Made by a program: the position numbers and the translations under genes
The notes under the pieces: model-generated
What the model was told of the DNA's origin: nothing
Database searches by the model: none
Seen by the model: the letters and a program-made list of their open reading frames with translations, nothing else
Shown here: one piece after another, positions 8,041-15,651 of the stretch
How the letters are laid out: each line of letters starts with the position of its first letter
Position numbering within the stretch: the first letter of the stretch is position 1
Assembly (NCBI RefSeq): GCF_039523075.1
Contig: NZ_BAAAEP010000021.1
Span: 12,490 to 76,489 of the forward strand
Source: Caenispirillum bisanense
GTDB taxonomy: Bacteria; Pseudomonadota; Alphaproteobacteria; Rhodospirillales; Rhodospirillaceae
Direction: 5' to 3'
DNA: 64,000 bases

Positions 8041-9414
8041 ATGTTGTCTCCTGAAGCTAGTGACACCCCGCAGCGCCGTCAACGCGGCCGCGCCGGCCGC
8101 CTTGCCTGTCTGTTCGCCGCCGCCGCCACCGCCGGCCTTGCCGCCTGCGGGGGCGGGGACCGCATCGAGCGCGGCCAGATCGGCGCCGTCACCGGCTTCG
8201 CCGGGCTGGTGGCGGCCGACGAGCCGCATGCCGCCCTGGCCGCCCGTGACATCCTGTCGGCCGGCGGCACCGCTGCCGATGCCGCCGTCGCCGCCGCCTT
8301 CACCATGTCGGTGACGCTGCCGTCCTCGGCCGGCATCCTGGGCGGCGGCGTCTGCCTGGTGCACGGCGCCAAGCAGGGCAAGGTGGAAGTGCTGGAGTTC
8401 CTGCCCGGCTTCGCCCCCAACGACGGCGCTTCGCGCTTCCCCGCCGCCGTGCCCGGCCTGCCGCGCGGCATGTATGCCCTGCACGCCAAGTACGGCGCCC
8501 TGCGCTGGGAAAGCCTGCTCGGCCCGGCGGAACAGATGGCGCGCCTCGGCTACCCCGCCTCGCGGGCGCTGGCCAAGGAATTCGTCGCCGGCGGCGCCGT
8601 GCTGCGCAACGACATCGAGGCCGTGCGCACCTTCGCCGACCGCGAAGGCATGTCGCCCGGCGAGGGCTCGACCCTGGTGCAGCCCAACCTGGGCGCCTCC
8701 ATCGCCCGCATCCGCATGCGCGGGGTGGGTGACGTCTATCAGGGGCTGATGGCCCGCGATCTGGTGGCGGCCTACCGCCGCGCCGGCTTCGCCCTGTCCA
8801 TGGAGGCCCTGCGCGACTACCGCCCGCGCTGGCTGGAGCCGATGACCGCCATGCGCGGCAACGAGGTGGTGGCGGTGCCGCCGGCCGGCCTGCCGGGGGC
8901 GGAGACGCTGGAGGTCTATACCGCCGCCAGCGGCGGTGGCGCCGGGCCCGATCAGGGTGGCCAGCCGGCGCCCGGCTCGTCCGGCCTGGTGGTGGTGGAC
9001 AACGAGGGCTCGGCCGTCGCCTGCGTGCTGATCATGAACGGTCCCTTCGGCACCGGCCGCATGGCGCCCGGCACCGGCATGATGATCGCCGCCCCGCCGC
9101 CGCAGCCGGGCATGGTGCGGCAGCCGGTCGGCCTGCTGATGTCCATCAACCCGAACGTCAAGGAATTCCACTTCGCCGGCGCCGCCGGCGGCACCGCCGC
9201 CGCCTCGTCGGTGGGCCGCATCGCCGCCCGCGCCCTGACCCAGGGCGGCGACATCGGCACCGCCCTGGGCGAGGTGATCAGCGGCCGCGACGAGATTTCC
9301 GGCCTCGTCAGCGTCGCCCATTGCGCCCAGGGCATCCCGCCCAACCCCGGCAGTTGCCGCGTCGTGACCGACAGCCGCTCCGGCGGTCTCGGCATGGTCG
9401 TCGGCCGCAAGTGA
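8041..9414 (+). CDS. Gamma-glutamyltransferase family lipoprotein, probably atypical
   Basis: A 457-residue protein starting at ATG 8041 with AAGGA about 10 nt upstream. The N-terminus ends in a lipobox, AGLAACGGG, so it is probably lipidated. The large-subunit signature of gamma-glutamyltransferases is clear (GGTAADAAVAAAFTMSV then GILGGGVCL). At the place where the family has its nucleophilic threonine (TTH), this protein has GSSGLVVVDNEG, and the rest of the small subunit is short. Activity or substrate may therefore differ from glutathione-type enzymes. It is the first of three tightly packed plus-strand genes with an aminotransferase and a dehydrogenase. Confidence 0.78.
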   Translation: MLSPEASDTPQRRQRGRAGRLACLFAAAATAGLAACGGGDRIERGQIGAVTGFAGLVAADEPHAALAARDILSAGGTAADAAVAAAFTMSVTLPSSAGILGGGVCLVHGAKQGKVEVLEFLPGFAPNDGASRFPAAVPGLPRGMYALHAKYGALRWESLLGPAEQMARLGYPASRALAKEFVAGGAVLRNDIEAVRTFADREGMSPGEGSTLVQPNLGASIARIRMRGVGDVYQGLMARDLVAAYRRAGFALSMEALRDYRPRWLEPMTAMRGNEVVAVPPAGLPGAETLEVYTAASGGGAGPDQGGQPAPGSSGLVVVDNEGSAVACVLIMNGPFGTGRMAPGTGMMIAAPPPQPGMVRQPVGLLMSINPNVKEFHFAGAAGGTAAASSVGRIAARALTQGGDIGTALGEVISGRDEISGLVSVAHCAQGIPPNPGSCRVVTDSRSGGLGMVVGRK

Positions 9415-9433
9415 GAGTGAGAGTGAGAGCGTC

Positions 9434-10588
9434 ATGACCCTGAAGATCGCCCGCCGCGGCACCGTTCCGCCCTTCATCGTCATGGACGTGATGCGCGCCG
9501 CCGCCGAACGCGAGGCGGCCGGCGGCGCCACCCTGCACCTGGAGGTCGGCCAGCCTTCCACCGGCCTGCCGCGGCGGGCGGCGGAGGCGGTGCAGGCGCT
9601 GCTCGCCTCCGGCCAGCCGCTGGGCTACACGGTGGCGCTCGGCCTGCCCGAGCTGCGGGCCGGCATCGCCGGCCATTACAGCCGCGTCCACGGCGTCGAG
9701 GTGCCGGCGGAGCGGGTGGTGGTGACCATGGGTTCGTCGGCGGCCTTCGTGCTCGCCTTCCTGTCAGCCTTCGAGGTCGGCGATCGGGTGGGGGTGACGC
9801 GGCCCGGCTATCCCGCCTACCGCCACATCCTGAAGGCGCTGGGGATCGAGCCGGTGGCCATCCCGGTCGGCCCGGACACCCGCTTCCAGCCGACGGTCGA
9901 GGTGCTGGAGCAGGCCGGGGCGCAGGATCTGGACGGTATCATCGTCACCAGCCCGTCCAACCCCACCGGCACCGTCATGCCGGCCGGCGAGCTGCGGCGG
10001 GTGGCGGCGTGGTGCGATACGCACAAGGTGCGGCTGGTGTCGGACGAGATCTACCACGGCATCACCTTCGGCATGGAAGCGGAGACGGTGGCCGGCTTCG
10101 CCCCCGATGCCATCATCATCAACAGCTTCTCCAAGTACTTCTGCATGACCGGCTGGCGCCTCGGCTGGCTGGTGCTGCCGCAGGACATGGTGCGGCCGGT
10201 GGAATGCCTGACGCAGAACATGTTCATCAGCCCGCCCACCCTGTCGCAGCACGCCGGCATCGCCGTGTTCGACTGCGAAGACGAGCTGCAGGCCAACGTC
10301 GCCCGCTATGCCCGCAACCGCGAGGTGCTGCTGGACGGCCTGCCGTCGGCCGGGTTCGACCGGCTGGCCCCCGCCGACGGGGCCTTCTACCTCTATGCCG
10401 ATGTCGCCCACATGACCAACGACAGCCTCGCCTTCTGCCGCCGCATGCTGGCCGAGACGGGGGTGGCGGCGACGCCGGGGGTGGATTTCGACGATGCCGA
10501 GGGCGACCGCTTCGTGCGCTTCTCCTTCGCCGGCGGCACCGAGGACATGGAGAAGGCGGTCGCCGCCCTGAAGGCCTGGAGGCGCTGA
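9434..10588 (+). CDS. Class I/II pyridoxal-phosphate aminotransferase
   Basis: A 384-residue cytosolic fold-type I aminotransferase. Recognisable elements are GQPSTGLP, the substrate loop GYTVALGLPELR, TSPSNPTGTVMP (cofactor contact), VSDEIYHG, and the Schiff-base lysine in NSFSKYFCMTGWRLGW. It ends with the expected C-terminal arginine motif VRFSFAG. It resembles aspartate/aromatic-type aminotransferases of broad specificity. The gene begins 19 nt after the GGT-like gene, over an unusual run of GTGAGA repeats that provides only a weak ribosome site. The next gene starts one base after its stop, so an operon is very likely. The substrate cannot be named. Confidence 0.85.
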   Translation: MTLKIARRGTVPPFIVMDVMRAAAEREAAGGATLHLEVGQPSTGLPRRAAEAVQALLASGQPLGYTVALGLPELRAGIAGHYSRVHGVEVPAERVVVTMGSSAAFVLAFLSAFEVGDRVGVTRPGYPAYRHILKALGIEPVAIPVGPDTRFQPTVEVLEQAGAQDLDGIIVTSPSNPTGTVMPAGELRRVAAWCDTHKVRLVSDEIYHGITFGMEAETVAGFAPDAIIINSFSKYFCMTGWRLGWLVLPQDMVRPVECLTQNMFISPPTLSQHAGIAVFDCEDELQANVARYARNREVLLDGLPSAGFDRLAPADGAFYLYADVAHMTNDSLAFCRRMLAETGVAATPGVDFDDAEGDRFVRFSFAGGTEDMEKAVAALKAWRR

Positions 10589-10589
10589 C

Positions 10590-11531
10590 ATGGCGGTGGT
10601 GGCGGTGGTCGGCGCCGGCCTCATCGGTGCCAGCTGGTGCGCCCTGCTGACCTGGAAGGGCCACGCCGTGCGCATCGTCGATCCGTCGCCCGACGTGACG
10701 GCGCGCGTGACGGCCATGCAGGACCGCGCCTGGGCGGCGCTCGCCGGGCTGGAGCCGCCGCCGGCCGCACCGGGGGCGTGGCAGGTGATGCCGCTGGCCG
10801 AAGCGGTGGCCGGGGCGGACCTGATCATCGAGGCCGGGCCGGAGGCGCTGGAGGCCAAGCAGGCGCTGCTGGCGGACATCGACGCCGCCGCCGCGCCGGC
10901 GGTGCCCATCGCCTCCAGCACCACCGCCCATCCCCCATCGGCCCTTCAGGCGCCGTGCCGCCACCCGGAGCGGGTGCTGGTCGCCCACCCCTTCAACCCG
11001 CCGCACCTGGTGCCGCTGGTGGAAATCGTGCCGTCGCCGCGCACCGACCCGGCGGTGACCGCGGCCGTGCGGGCATTTTTCGAGGGCCTCGGCAAGCGCT
11101 GCATCCTGGTGAAGAAGGAAGCCACCGGCCACGTCGCCAACCGGCTGGCGGCGGCGCTTTACCGCGAGGCGGTGCATCTGGTGGCGGAGGGCATCGCCGA
11201 TGTGGAGGATGTGGATGCCGCCATTGCTTATGGCCCCGGCCTGCGCTGGGCGGTGATGGGGCCGCACATGCTCTATCACCTGGGCGGCGGGGCAGGGGGC
11301 CTGCGCGCCTACCTCGATCACCTGGGGCCGGCGCAGGAACGCCGCTGGGCCGACCTCGGCACCCCCGCCCTGAGCGAGCCGGTGAAGCAGGCGCTGGTGG
11401 CGGGGGTGGAGGCGGAAGCCGCCGGCCGCGCGCTGCCCGCCCTGGAAGCCGAACGCGATGCCGCCCTGGTGGCGGTGCTGAAGGCGCTGGCGGCCGTGCG
11501 GGGGACTGGCGGGGGCGGGGGCGGGGGTTGA
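10590..11531 (+). CDS. 3-hydroxyacyl-CoA dehydrogenase family NAD-binding protein
   Basis: A 313-residue protein with an N-terminal Rossmann fold (VVGAGLIGASW, residues 5-15) and the family motif HPFNPPHLVPLVEIVP. The C-terminal helical domain carries ATGHVANRLAAALYREA. This type includes L-carnitine, L-gulonate and lambda-crystallin-like dehydrogenases, which oxidise beta-hydroxy acids, as well as FadB-type enzymes. The conserved histidine and glutamate of the fold are present in HPFNPPH and VEIV. It ends in an odd run of glycines (GTGGGGGGG). The stop codon overlaps the -35 box of the next module. It shares an operon with the aminotransferase, one base upstream. Confidence 0.84.
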   Translation: MAVVAVVGAGLIGASWCALLTWKGHAVRIVDPSPDVTARVTAMQDRAWAALAGLEPPPAAPGAWQVMPLAEAVAGADLIIEAGPEALEAKQALLADIDAAAAPAVPIASSTTAHPPSALQAPCRHPERVLVAHPFNPPHLVPLVEIVPSPRTDPAVTAAVRAFFEGLGKRCILVKKEATGHVANRLAAALYREAVHLVAEGIADVEDVDAAIAYGPGLRWAVMGPHMLYHLGGGAGGLRAYLDHLGPAQERRWADLGTPALSEPVKQALVAGVEAEAAGRALPALEAERDAALVAVLKALAAVRGTGGGGGGG

Positions 11532-11557
11532 AATGCTGCGCAAGTTGCGTAGATAAT
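11528..11557 (+). promoter_or_regulatory. Sigma-70-like promoter with palindromic operator
   Basis: TTGAAA (11528-11533) and GATAAT (11552-11557) are 18 bp apart, a good match to the vegetative consensus. The spacer is filled by the imperfect palindrome CTGCGCAA-G-TTGCGTAG (11536-11552; 7 of 8 positions pair). This is where an autoregulating XRE repressor would bind, and such a regulator is encoded 250 bp downstream. The -35 box overlaps the stop codon of the upstream gene. The -10 lies only 3 nt before the ATG at 11561, so the mRNA would be leaderless or translation would start further in. Confidence 0.6.
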
Positions 11558-11560
11558 ATC

Positions 11561-11908
11561 ATGTGGACGGGCGCCGACATTCGCGTCGAGGTCTTCGACG
11601 ATCTGTCCGAGGCAGATGCCGTGACCGTGCGCCTGCAGACGCCAGCGGGATTGCTGGCGATGATGGCCGACGTGCGCTTCGAGGGCCGCGTTCTCATCCT
11701 GACCGGGGTGCACACCCACGGCGAGGACATCGGGCCCGGCAGCCTGGGGCCGGTGCGCCTGCGCTGGCTGGCTCAGGCGGTGATGGAGGTGGTGGACTGC
11801 GATGAGATCATCCTTGAAGGAGCGATTCGGACCACGGGTGCAGGTCCGGGCCGTCGACCGGGTCGCCTCCGGTTCCGCCGCCCGCCTGCTGCTGGTCCGC
11901 GAGACTGA
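11561..11908 (+). CDS. Uncharacterised 115-residue protein paired with an XRE regulator
   Basis: A small soluble protein without a signal or membrane segment. Notable elements are ILTGVHTHGEDIGPGSLG in the middle and GAIRTTGAGPGRRPGRLRF near the C-terminus. I cannot assign it to a named family. It is preceded by a strong promoter with an operator-like palindrome rather than a ribosome site, suggesting leaderless translation. The downstream regulator gene starts inside it in another frame (107-bp overlap if ATG 11802 is used). The arrangement of a small orphan protein followed by an XRE-type protein with a self-regulated promoter resembles a toxin-antitoxin module with the toxin first, as in HigBA, but this is an inference from layout only. 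Confidence 0.65.
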   Translation: MWTGADIRVEVFDDLSEADAVTVRLQTPAGLLAMMADVRFEGRVLILTGVHTHGEDIGPGSLGPVRLRWLAQAVMEVVDCDEIILEGAIRTTGAGPGRRPGRLRFRRPPAAGPRD

Positions 11909-12296
11909 GGCGCCGCGCACGGTGGTAGCGGCGGAAGCGCTGGTGGCTCGGCACCTGCCGCTGCGGCAGGCCCATCGCGCCATGACGCTGCTGCTGGAGC
12001 GGGGTCGCGCGGTGGTCGAACTCCCCATGGTCGAGGACCGGGCCGCCCTGGCTGCCGATCTGGCCGCCTGCGGCATCCGGGCGGTGCCCTATCAGGCGCC
12101 GGCGCAGGTGGACGTGAAGGCCATCCGCGAGCGTAGCGGCCTCAGCCAGGAGGACTTCGCCCTGCGCTTCGGCCTTGATGTGGCGACCGTGCGCAACTGG
12201 GAGCAGGGGCGGTCGCAGCCCGATACCGCCAGCCGCATCCTGCTGGCGGTGATCGACCATGATCCGGCGGCGGTGCAGGCGGTACTCGCCGCCTGA
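11802..12296 (+). CDS. XRE-family regulator, antitoxin-like, with an N-terminal domain of unknown type
   Basis: 164 residues. The last ~60 form a Cro/CI helix-turn-helix: VKAIRERSGLSQEDFALRFG then VATVRNWEQGRSQPD, the form typical of HigA/NadS-like antitoxins. The first ~100 residues are different. The segment around LVARHLPLRQAHRAMTLLLE followed by a helix ending ACGIRAVPY looks like the beta-alpha-alpha-beta pattern of ribosomal L7/L12 or ClpS-type domains; this is only a visual resemblance. The ATG at 11802 has no ribosome site, and a GTG at 11838 is an alternative. Either start overlaps the upstream gene, implying coupling. It probably represses its own promoter at 11528-11557. Confidence 0.72.
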   Translation: MRSSLKERFGPRVQVRAVDRVASGSAARLLLVRETEAPRTVVAAEALVARHLPLRQAHRAMTLLLERGRAVVELPMVEDRAALAADLAACGIRAVPYQAPAQVDVKAIRERSGLSQEDFALRFGLDVATVRNWEQGRSQPDTASRILLAVIDHDPAAVQAVLAA

Positions 12297-12326
12297 CCGG
12301 CTGCGGCGGCAGAAGGTGGAAAACAG

Positions 12327-12358
12327 ATCGGGCGCCGGAGGGGACTCCGGCGCCCGAT
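12327..12358 (-). terminator. Bidirectional terminator between the XRE module and rne
   Basis: A perfect 14-bp stem (ATCGGGCGCCGGAG / CTCCGGCGCCCGAT) with a GGGA loop. On the minus strand it is followed by CTGTTTTCC, so it best serves rne; it also sits 30 bp after the XRE gene on the plus strand. Confidence 0.8.
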
Positions 12359-12391
12359 TGCATGTCCGGTCGGTGTGATCCGGCCGCAGCC

Positions 12392-15013
12392 TTACAGGGA
12401 ATGCTCCCACCAGCCGCGGCGAGGCGGCTGCGGCGGCTGTTCCGGTTCGGCGCTGGCGGCCGGCTCCGGCGCGGCCGGGGCGGCTTCCGGTTCCGGCTGC
12501 GGCGCGGCGGCCGGTTCCGGCTGCTCGGCCGGGGTGGCTTCCACCGGCTGTTCGGCTTCGGCGACGGCCTCGGCCAGTTCTGGCGTCACCGCCTCGTCCG
12601 CCGGGGCGGCGCGGGGGCGGCCGCTGGTGCGGGCGGTGCGGCCATCGGCGACGGGAACCGCATCAGCGGCCTCGGCAGTCTCGGTCGCGTCCGCGTCCGC
12701 CTTGGTGCGGCGGCGGCGCGGCTTGCGGGCCGGAGCTTCCTCGGCGGCCGGGGCGGCCTCGGCATCGTCCTCCACCGGCGCGACCAGGGCACCGCCCTCG
12801 TCCTCGTCGGCGACGGCCACTTCCGGCTCGACGGTCACGGCGGCGGCAGCAGCGACAGCCGGCTCGTCACCCTCGCCGGCGCCGCCCTTGCGGCGACGAC
12901 GGCCGCGGCGGCGGGCGCGGCGGCGGCGGCGCTTTTCGGCGTCGGCCTCGCTCTCACCCTCGACGGCGTCCAGGTCGGCGCCCTCGTCAGCGCCCTCATC
13001 CGCGTCGCCTTCGCCTTCGCCCTCGGCTTCGGTGTCCTCGCCGTCGGCATCGTCGTCGCCGTCGCCCTCTTCGGCGAACTGCTCGTCGAGCGCCACCGCT
13101 TCGGCGTCGGCCTCACCCTGGGTCTCGGTCTCGCCGTTGCGCTTGCCGCGACGGCGGCGGCGGCGGCGGCGGCGCGTCTTGCCGTTGTCGCCGTCGTCCT
13201 CGCCACCCTCGGCGGCGGGCTGGGCGGCGGCGCGGGCCGGTTCGGCAGCGGCGGCGACGGGCGCTTCCGCCTCGGCTTCGGCGGCGTCCGGGCCGGTGTC
13301 TTCGGCCTCGGCGGCGTCCTCGTCCTCGTCGTCGTCCTCATCGTCCACCGGCGCGGCGTAGTCGACGGCCGGGCGGAATTCCTCCTTGCGGTCGCCCTTC
13401 ACGCGCTCCATGCGGTGGTCGGGCGGGATCAGGCTTTCGTCGCCCTGGATGTAGACCTTGATGCCGTAGCGGCGCTCGATGTCTTCCAGCGCCTGACGCT
13501 TGTAGTTGAGGATGTAGAGCGCCACCGTCGGGTGGACCGTCACCGTCACCTCGGTGGAGCGCTGGCGCACGCCCTCTTCCTCGATGATGCGCAGGATGTG
13601 CACCGAGGTGGACTCGGTGGAGCGGATCATGCCGGTGCCGCCGCAGTGCGGGCAGGCGGTGAAGCTGGTTTCCATCAGCGACGGGCGCAGGCGCTGGCGC
13701 GACAGTTCCAGCAGGCCGAAGGCGGAGATGCGGCCCATCTGGATGCGGGCGCGGTCGCTCTTCAGCGCTTCCTTCAGGCGCTTCTCGACGGAGGCGTTGT
13801 TGCGGCTCTCCTCCATGTCGATGAAGTCGATGACGATCAGGCCGGCCAGGTCGCGCAGGCGCAGCTGGCGGGCGATTTCCTCCGCCGCCTCCAGGTTGGT
13901 CTTGAGCGCCGTCTCCTCGATGTGGCGCTCCTTGGTGGCGCGGCCGGAGTTGACGTCGATGGCGACCAGCGCCTCGGTCTGGTTGATGACGATGTAGCCG
14001 CCGGAGCGCAGCTGCACCACCGGGCTGTGCATGGCATCCAGCTGGCTGTCCACCTGATAGCGGTGGAACAGCGGCATGATCGGGTCGCGGTAGCGCTGAA
14101 CCTTCTTGGCGTGGCTCGGCGTCAGGGTCTTCATGAAGTCCTTGGCGAGGCGGTAGCCTTCCTCGCCCTCGACCAGCACCTCTTCCAGGTCGGCCGAGTA
14201 GACGTCGCGGATGGCGCGGCGGATGAGGCTGGCTTCCTCGTGGATCAGCGCCGGCGCCCGGCTGGCGAGCGTGGTTTCGCGGATCTGGTTCCAGGTGCGG
14301 ATCAGATAGTCGTAGTCGCGCTTGATCTCGGTCTTGTTGCGCTCCGCCCCGGCGGTGCGCAGGATGACCGCCATGCCGCCCGGAACGTCCAGGTCAGACA
14401 TGATCGCCTTCAGGCGGCGGCGGTCGATGGCCGAGGTGATCTTGCGCGAGACGCCGCCGCCCCGGGCGGTGTTGGGCATCAGCACGCAGTAACGGCCGGC
14501 GAGCGAGATGTAGGTGGTCAGCGCCGCGCCCTTGTTGCCGCGCTCTTCCTTCACGACCTGCACCAGCATGATCTGCCGGCGCTTGATCACTTCCTGGATC
14601 TTGTAGTTGCGGATGGAGCGCTGGCGGGTGCGGGTCGCCGGCTCCTCTTCCGACTCGTCGCCGCCCAGGGTTTCCACGTCCTCGCCGTTGTCGGCGGCTT
14701 CCTGCTCGGCGGCTTCGCGGGCGGCTTCGGCCTGCTGCTCGGCGATCAGCGCCTGCCGGTCGGCGACGGGGATCTGGTAGTAGTCGGGGTGGATTTCGCT
14801 GAAGGCCAGGAACCCATGCCGGCCGCCGCCGTAATCGACGAAGGCAGCCTGCAGCGACGGTTCAACCCTGACAATCTTCGCGAGGTAGATATTTCCCTTG
14901 TTCTGCTTCTTCGTGCTGGTTTCGACGTCGAAGCTTTCAAGGCGCGTTCCATTCACCACAACCACCCGGGTCTCTTCCGAGTGCGTGGCGTCGATGAGCA
15001 TACGCTTGACCAT
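12392..15013 (-). CDS. rne: Ribonuclease E
   Basis: An 873-residue endoribonuclease that starts mRNA decay and processes rRNA and tRNA precursors. The N-terminal S1 domain (IYLAKIVRVEPSLQAAFVDYG) contains an acidic, glutamine-rich insertion of about 60 residues, common in alphaproteobacterial RNase E. The catalytic aspartates are in AIDVNSG (about 350) and LIVIDFIDM (about 393). The zinc link CPHCGGTG is near 454. The C-terminal ~350 residues are disordered: alternating acidic stretches, arginine-rich blocks (KTRRRRRRRRR and similar) and an A/P/E tail, the scaffold that recruits helicase and other degradosome partners. ATG 15013 is taken because it precedes the conserved MLIDATHSEE motif. A long upstream leader suggests autoregulation. 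Confidence 0.95.
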   Translation of the reverse strand: MVKRMLIDATHSEETRVVVVNGTRLESFDVETSTKKQNKGNIYLAKIVRVEPSLQAAFVDYGGGRHGFLAFSEIHPDYYQIPVADRQALIAEQQAEAAREAAEQEAADNGEDVETLGGDESEEEPATRTRQRSIRNYKIQEVIKRRQIMLVQVVKEERGNKGAALTTYISLAGRYCVLMPNTARGGGVSRKITSAIDRRRLKAIMSDLDVPGGMAVILRTAGAERNKTEIKRDYDYLIRTWNQIRETTLASRAPALIHEEASLIRRAIRDVYSADLEEVLVEGEEGYRLAKDFMKTLTPSHAKKVQRYRDPIMPLFHRYQVDSQLDAMHSPVVQLRSGGYIVINQTEALVAIDVNSGRATKERHIEETALKTNLEAAEEIARQLRLRDLAGLIVIDFIDMEESRNNASVEKRLKEALKSDRARIQMGRISAFGLLELSRQRLRPSLMETSFTACPHCGGTGMIRSTESTSVHILRIIEEEGVRQRSTEVTVTVHPTVALYILNYKRQALEDIERRYGIKVYIQGDESLIPPDHRMERVKGDRKEEFRPAVDYAAPVDDEDDDEDEDAAEAEDTGPDAAEAEAEAPVAAAAEPARAAAQPAAEGGEDDGDNGKTRRRRRRRRRGKRNGETETQGEADAEAVALDEQFAEEGDGDDDADGEDTEAEGEGEGDADEGADEGADLDAVEGESEADAEKRRRRRARRRGRRRRKGGAGEGDEPAVAAAAAVTVEPEVAVADEDEGGALVAPVEDDAEAAPAAEEAPARKPRRRRTKADADATETAEAADAVPVADGRTARTSGRPRAAPADEAVTPELAEAVAEAEQPVEATPAEQPEPAAAPQPEPEAAPAAPEPAASAEPEQPPQPPRRGWWEHSL

Positions 15014-15651
15014 TAACCGTGTGACTCCGCAGTCCTGCCCGGCGGCGAACACTGCGCCGTCCTGGACAGGGGATCAATCCGACGAGGCCGGCTGCGGGCA
15101 CGGCGGCGGCGACGGCGATGCGTGAAACGCCCGACATCGGCGCGCCCAACGGCGCGCCGGCCGCACGCGGCGCCACGGTGGGCGCGGCGGACACGGCCGG
15201 ACGGTGCATCGACATCGGAATGCCGCGGAACTGCATGAAGGCCTCGGACCCAAATTCGAACAGGCCGTCGGCGGCCGCCGGACGGGGAGCCCGGGCATTC
15301 CTCCTGCCGAATGATGGATCGCCGATCCGAACGGCGCCGCACCGCGGCTGCCGGACCCGGGGCGACACCTCCGGGAAGCAGGGAACTCCGCCGACAGCGG
15401 AAATTCGCCTGTTCACCATAGCGGCGGCGGGCGCCCGGCACAACGGTTTGTTACCGCTCCACACGCGCAGAAACGCCGTGATATTCCCTTGCCGGGGCGA
15501 AGAATGCGCGGGGCGAGTCGGGTTTTCCTTGCACCGCGACTCGGTTTCAGTGATGATCCGCCATATCAAGGTCTGCGCTTAAGCAATTGTTAATTGGGCG
15601 CTTGACCTTGTCCACCAGCTGAACCCGTAGTTGACGGCCGCGAGGGGGATC
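15014..15651. promoter_or_regulatory. Divergent leader region between rne and the amidase gene
   Basis: 638 bp with no convincing gene. RNase E commonly controls its own mRNA through a long 5' leader, and this region could hold one. A weak candidate promoter for rne on the minus strand is TTGTGC (15438-15443) and TATGGT (15415-15420), 17 bp apart, which would give a leader of about 390 nt. The leader contains a self-complementary hairpin, GGCGCGCC-CAAC-GGCGCGCC (15139-15158). The end nearest the amidase gene (15570-15610) is AT-richer and probably carries that gene's promoter, but no clear -35/-10 pair stands out. Confidence 0.4.

Noticed and set aside
12362..15016. 884-codon plus-strand frame across rne
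   Set aside because: Antisense of RNase E with low-complexity composition; the minus-strand protein has all catalytic motifs.
15118..15582. Plus-strand frame of 154 codons in the rne leader
   Set aside because: No ribosome site or recognisable motif, and its composition is like other shadow frames.
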